Source: Phoronis australis (lineage: Eukaryota > Phoronida > Phoronidae). Taken from it: 64,000 nt of DNA. The notes below the pieces were generated by a model that had not been told where the DNA came from, ran no database searches, and was given only the letters and a program-made list of their open reading frames with translations. Where the stretch lies: contig NMRA01000020.1 of the NCBI GenBank assembly GCA_002633005.1, positions 1,270,939-1,334,938 on the forward strand. Reading direction: 5' to 3'. Shown here one piece after another: positions 60,955 to 64,000 of the stretch. Each line of letters begins with the position of its first letter. Position 1 is the stretch's first letter. The position numbers and the translations under genes are program-made.

Positions 60955-61760
60955 GGACTTTAAGGCTGCCATTATGCAAAATTATGCTTGCGCTTATAAA
61001 TTCCTTACAAAGTACCAGTAGCAGGTTCTAATGTTTTATCCTATATGTTTCCAAGGCCAGTGGGTTTTATGAAACAAGTTTGTAGGTGCAAAAATTCTGA
61101 GTTTGCAAGCTTAATGCAAGTGAAGGTCGCCATTCTTTAAAAATACCCTTGTGCTTATCAGCTGAGGTACCAAGTATCACAGGCAAATGACATTGATATT
61201 TGCACCAATGTTTCTCTGGTCAATTAATTTAATAAAATCAGTGTGTCGGTTGATGCATGAAAAAAATAGTGTAATTTATGCAAATAATGGCCGTGGATAT
61301 TTAAAATATTCTGTTTTTGCTCGTACTCGCGGGACACTAACAGGTAGATTATATGTATGCACCCACGCTTTCGTGGTCAATGAACTTAATGAAATCAGTA
61401 AGCAGCTCATTACATCATCAATTTGGATAACCAATGCACATAAGGGTTGACATTTTTGTTTCGAATGCTTCGTACAGTGCATGGTAGATACAATTAATTA
61501 CAGAATATGCACGTGATTCAAGCAATGCTAATTAATTACAATGTTTCCACGCATCATTTAATTCGTTCTAATTTTTCCACGAAGGATAATTTTAAGTTGA
61601 TTACTTAATTACATCCCGCCAAAGGGAGGAAATAATTCCATGATCGCACCTTATATTCCATCCTAATCTCCAGTCCCGCACCACAGACACAAAACCTGTC
61701 GTACAAATCCCCAGTTTTGCACCCCTAAACTCCACACGCCAACCGAAAATGGGCTTCTGT
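60955..61760. repeat. ~750-bp dispersed repeat, copy 2
   Basis: Direct partner of 39395-40140, sharing ATTACATCAT, GATACAATTAATTACAGA, GTACAAATCCCCAGTTTT and AACTCCACACG. A fragment with the same left end lies at 59597-59660, before the assembly gap. Confidence 0.6.
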
Positions 61761-64000
61761 TTAATACTAGAATTTTCCGTGTGGTGTTAATTTTCTTGCG
61801 TTTTTGTTTTCTTTACTGTTCACATATCTATGTCGTAACAACATTACCTGTATTTTTAAAAAGATAATAAACGGTTATATCCTATGAGGTTTGAACGATT
61901 ATATTGTGTAAAACATAATATGTTTTGCTGTATTTTAGTTCGTTCTTAAGGCCCATGATCTCAAAACGGTTATAAAAAACTTGAAGAATAGGGTGATGAC
62001 ATAGATATTCTTGATTCAATTTGAAAATGTGTCGTAGTAAAATGCGCAAGTCATGCTACTGTTTACATGATTCAAGCGGAATGTGAATTACTTAGACAAA
62101 AACTTATTTAAGAGACAGTTTTGAGGTTTCAAACTACAATCACCTAAGTGTGAAAATGCGCAGCTCATCTACTCTCACATTTTATTTTAAATTGCGTAAT
62201 TTATGCTGTGGCAACGATTTTTATAAACATGCAAAAAATTAAAAATAGATCACTATAGACAGTCTTCTGTCATTGCTCAAATAAAACCAGACATTAACTA
62301 CCGTGTGTTCTTGCACTGAGGAAACGAGCATGTTCACAGTATTAGGGAAAAGCAGGTCTAGACCTAATGAAACTTTCGTCAATGAAGAAAGTGTTCCCTT
62401 GTCCTCCAGTGACAATGATGCACAGCCTTACAGACTTAATACGAGCAACAAACTTGATGCAACTTGAAAGATTTCCAAAGTTACGTGTCACTATTCCGAA
62501 GGTTCACGTCTCGGAAAGTCCCCTACTCAGAAGTTTCACTACTTTGATTGTCTGCTGATGAGTCGGAACTGACAGGAATGGAATATTGTTTTTGTATCCA
62601 TTTAGTAACAAGGTATGCAAGAGTTGAATAGTTCTTAAAACATTGATTACATTATTTACAAATGAACTTCGTTCCAATCACTGCCAATCTAACTAACGAC
62701 TCATTCCCAAGCAGTCGGGGCAACATCTGGGGCACGGGTCAGGGCTGCGGCGACCTGAAGACTGAATTGGACTCTCTGACTTTGTGAAGACTAGTAGGGT
62801 AGCCTTCTTAGTACATATAGTTTCGACCACTTCCGTAGGGTGAGGTAATTATTCATCAATATTCCTACTTCGTATTCTTTAAAAAGATATAGTGAACCAT
62901 GTGATGATTTCCACCAATCCTCGCTCTGTCACCTGCTAATGTATCACTTGCGTCAATCTTCCAAGTTAAAAGTATATCAAACCCGGTTTTATCCTATTAA
63001 CAGATACTAAAAACGACTTTCCCATCCAATTCTCTGAAACGAAATAATGCTCGGCTCGACAACCCTCTAAAGTTCTGAAAACACCTCACAAATTCTGCTA
63101 AAGGGACAAGCGTGACCTACGCTTTTAGCGGCATCTGTGGGAAAAGACCACCACCAAGGACCAGAATGTCCAATTCGTGAGATAGTGAGTACGAATTCTT
63201 AGTTGATTCCTGCTTCATCTTTCAAGATTGACGTCAATGATGCAACAGCAAGTGAGAGAACGAGGATTGGTTGAAATCATAAAGATATGATTTAGAATCC
63301 TTTTTAAGGAAGGAATCACGTGAAAATTCATGCACTCCATGTCAAAGTTTGGACAATATGGTACTTGCTGGGTGGACCTTTCCCACAGTTGCAGTGTCAT
63401 TCGCAAAACGCGTAGGTTACGCTAGCTCGTTTAGCAAACTTTGAAAGGAGTGTTCAGCAAACTTTTGAGGGTTGTCAATGATTACAGAGTATTATTTTGT
63501 TTCAGAGAACTGGGTGCAAGAACGTACTTAGTTTTCCGTATTCGTACGACATGCAGGCAATCAATAGTACGCGGACGTTGGTTTTCGGATACATGTAATA
63601 CACCACTCAGCGCATCTAATAAGCGAAGTATCGTTTACTTTGCATGCAAAAGTATAAAAATTAAACCTGGGTTCAAAAATTTAGATATTTTCGGAGTAGT
63701 GAGACTTCGGAATAGTGAACGTTCAGAAAAGTGGGTTGTGCCCATTTCCATCGGTGTAACACGCAAAAATACAACCAGATAAACATTTCGTCAAGTCATT
63801 CTCAGACTAAAGAATTCCGTCTGAGTATGTATTTAAAGGCGAAGGCAACCTTTTTCATGTTATTTTTAGCAAAAAATAAGGTTCGTTGATTATCCCAGAC
63901 ATATTTTTCACTTATTTACTGCTTTTCGTAATTTAATTAATTATTCGTCGTCAACTCCTGGAGTGACGTTTTGGTAGGCAAGAATTTCGCGCCTATTTCT
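61761..64000. other. Gene-free sequence
   Basis: Apart from the TIR element at 63096-63436, only short frames without domains. The stretch at 62365-62470 has an open acidic frame but no splice signals I trust. Confidence 0.35.
63096..63436. mobile_element. ~341-bp TIR element
   Basis: Imperfect inverted arms of about 90 bp. The left runs TGCTAAAGGGACAAGCGTGA, then CCTACGC and CTGTGGGAAAAG. The right is its complement, with CTTTCCCACAG, GCGTAGGTTACGC and TTAGCA. Short ORFs inside are incidental. Confidence 0.65.

Noticed and set aside
62553-62577. CTGATGAGTC stretch resembling a hammerhead ribozyme core
   Set aside because: The closing GAAA after the stem II position is missing and no stem I/III pairing was found.

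Overview
The window looks like nuclear DNA of an invertebrate animal, probably marine. Genes are sparse, introns follow GT..AG, introns and spacers are large and AT-rich, and old transposon fragments are abundant. The two families I recognise best, SLC46-type transporters and a secreted PAN plus tectonin lectin, are animal families. I cannot name the species; an ambulacrarian, amphioxus or lophotrochozoan source would all fit. No operons, bacterial signals, CRISPR arrays or rRNA genes were seen. There is one assembly gap of 687 N (59922-60608), plus single N bases at about 16254, 22359 and 26527.

Layout. (1) 4.2-8.8 kb, minus strand: three exon-like blocks in matching phase 1. One is a proline-rich exon and two are cysteine-rich exons resembling chitin-binding/peritrophin modules. 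They are probably parts of one secreted protein gene. (2) 14.8-15.1 kb, minus: a single 3'-terminal exon of an unknown protein. (3) 17.6-18.7 kb, minus: a complete intronless gene for a secreted lectin with a PAN/apple domain and six tectonin blades. (4) 19.5-21.8 kb: a transposon graveyard with a minus-strand LINE fragment abutting a plus-strand remnant of a protein-primed family B DNA polymerase (Polinton/viral type). (5) 24.3 kb: a frameshifted THAP zinc-finger remnant. (6) 28-34 kb, minus: SLC46-like transporter gene A. (7) 41.8-43.6 kb, minus: a 5'-truncated LINE with a restriction-like endonuclease. (8) 45.6-50.1 kb, minus: SLC46-like transporter gene B, with the same exon lengths, phases and 5'-UTR intron as gene A. 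(9) 51.6-55.1 kb: a 1.5-kb unit present twice in direct orientation and riddled with small TIR elements. (10) 57 kb: another LINE reverse transcriptase fragment. The rest is gene-free as far as I can see.

The two SLC46-like genes are diverged paralogues about 16 kb apart in the same orientation. They are 12-TM proton-coupled-folate-transporter-type carriers with four coding exons each; the last exon is tentative in both. Their introns have taken up many small inverted-repeat elements and, in gene B, a minisatellite only about 30 bp from a splice acceptor.

The most unusual sequence structures are a near-symmetric 448-bp foldback built from degenerate ~21-bp repeats (34853-35300), a composite cruciform at 11705-11808 with related short hairpins elsewhere, and the nested small elements at 51.6-55.1 kb. 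I did not find convincing evidence of a new protein-coding system; the novelty is mainly in repeat architecture.
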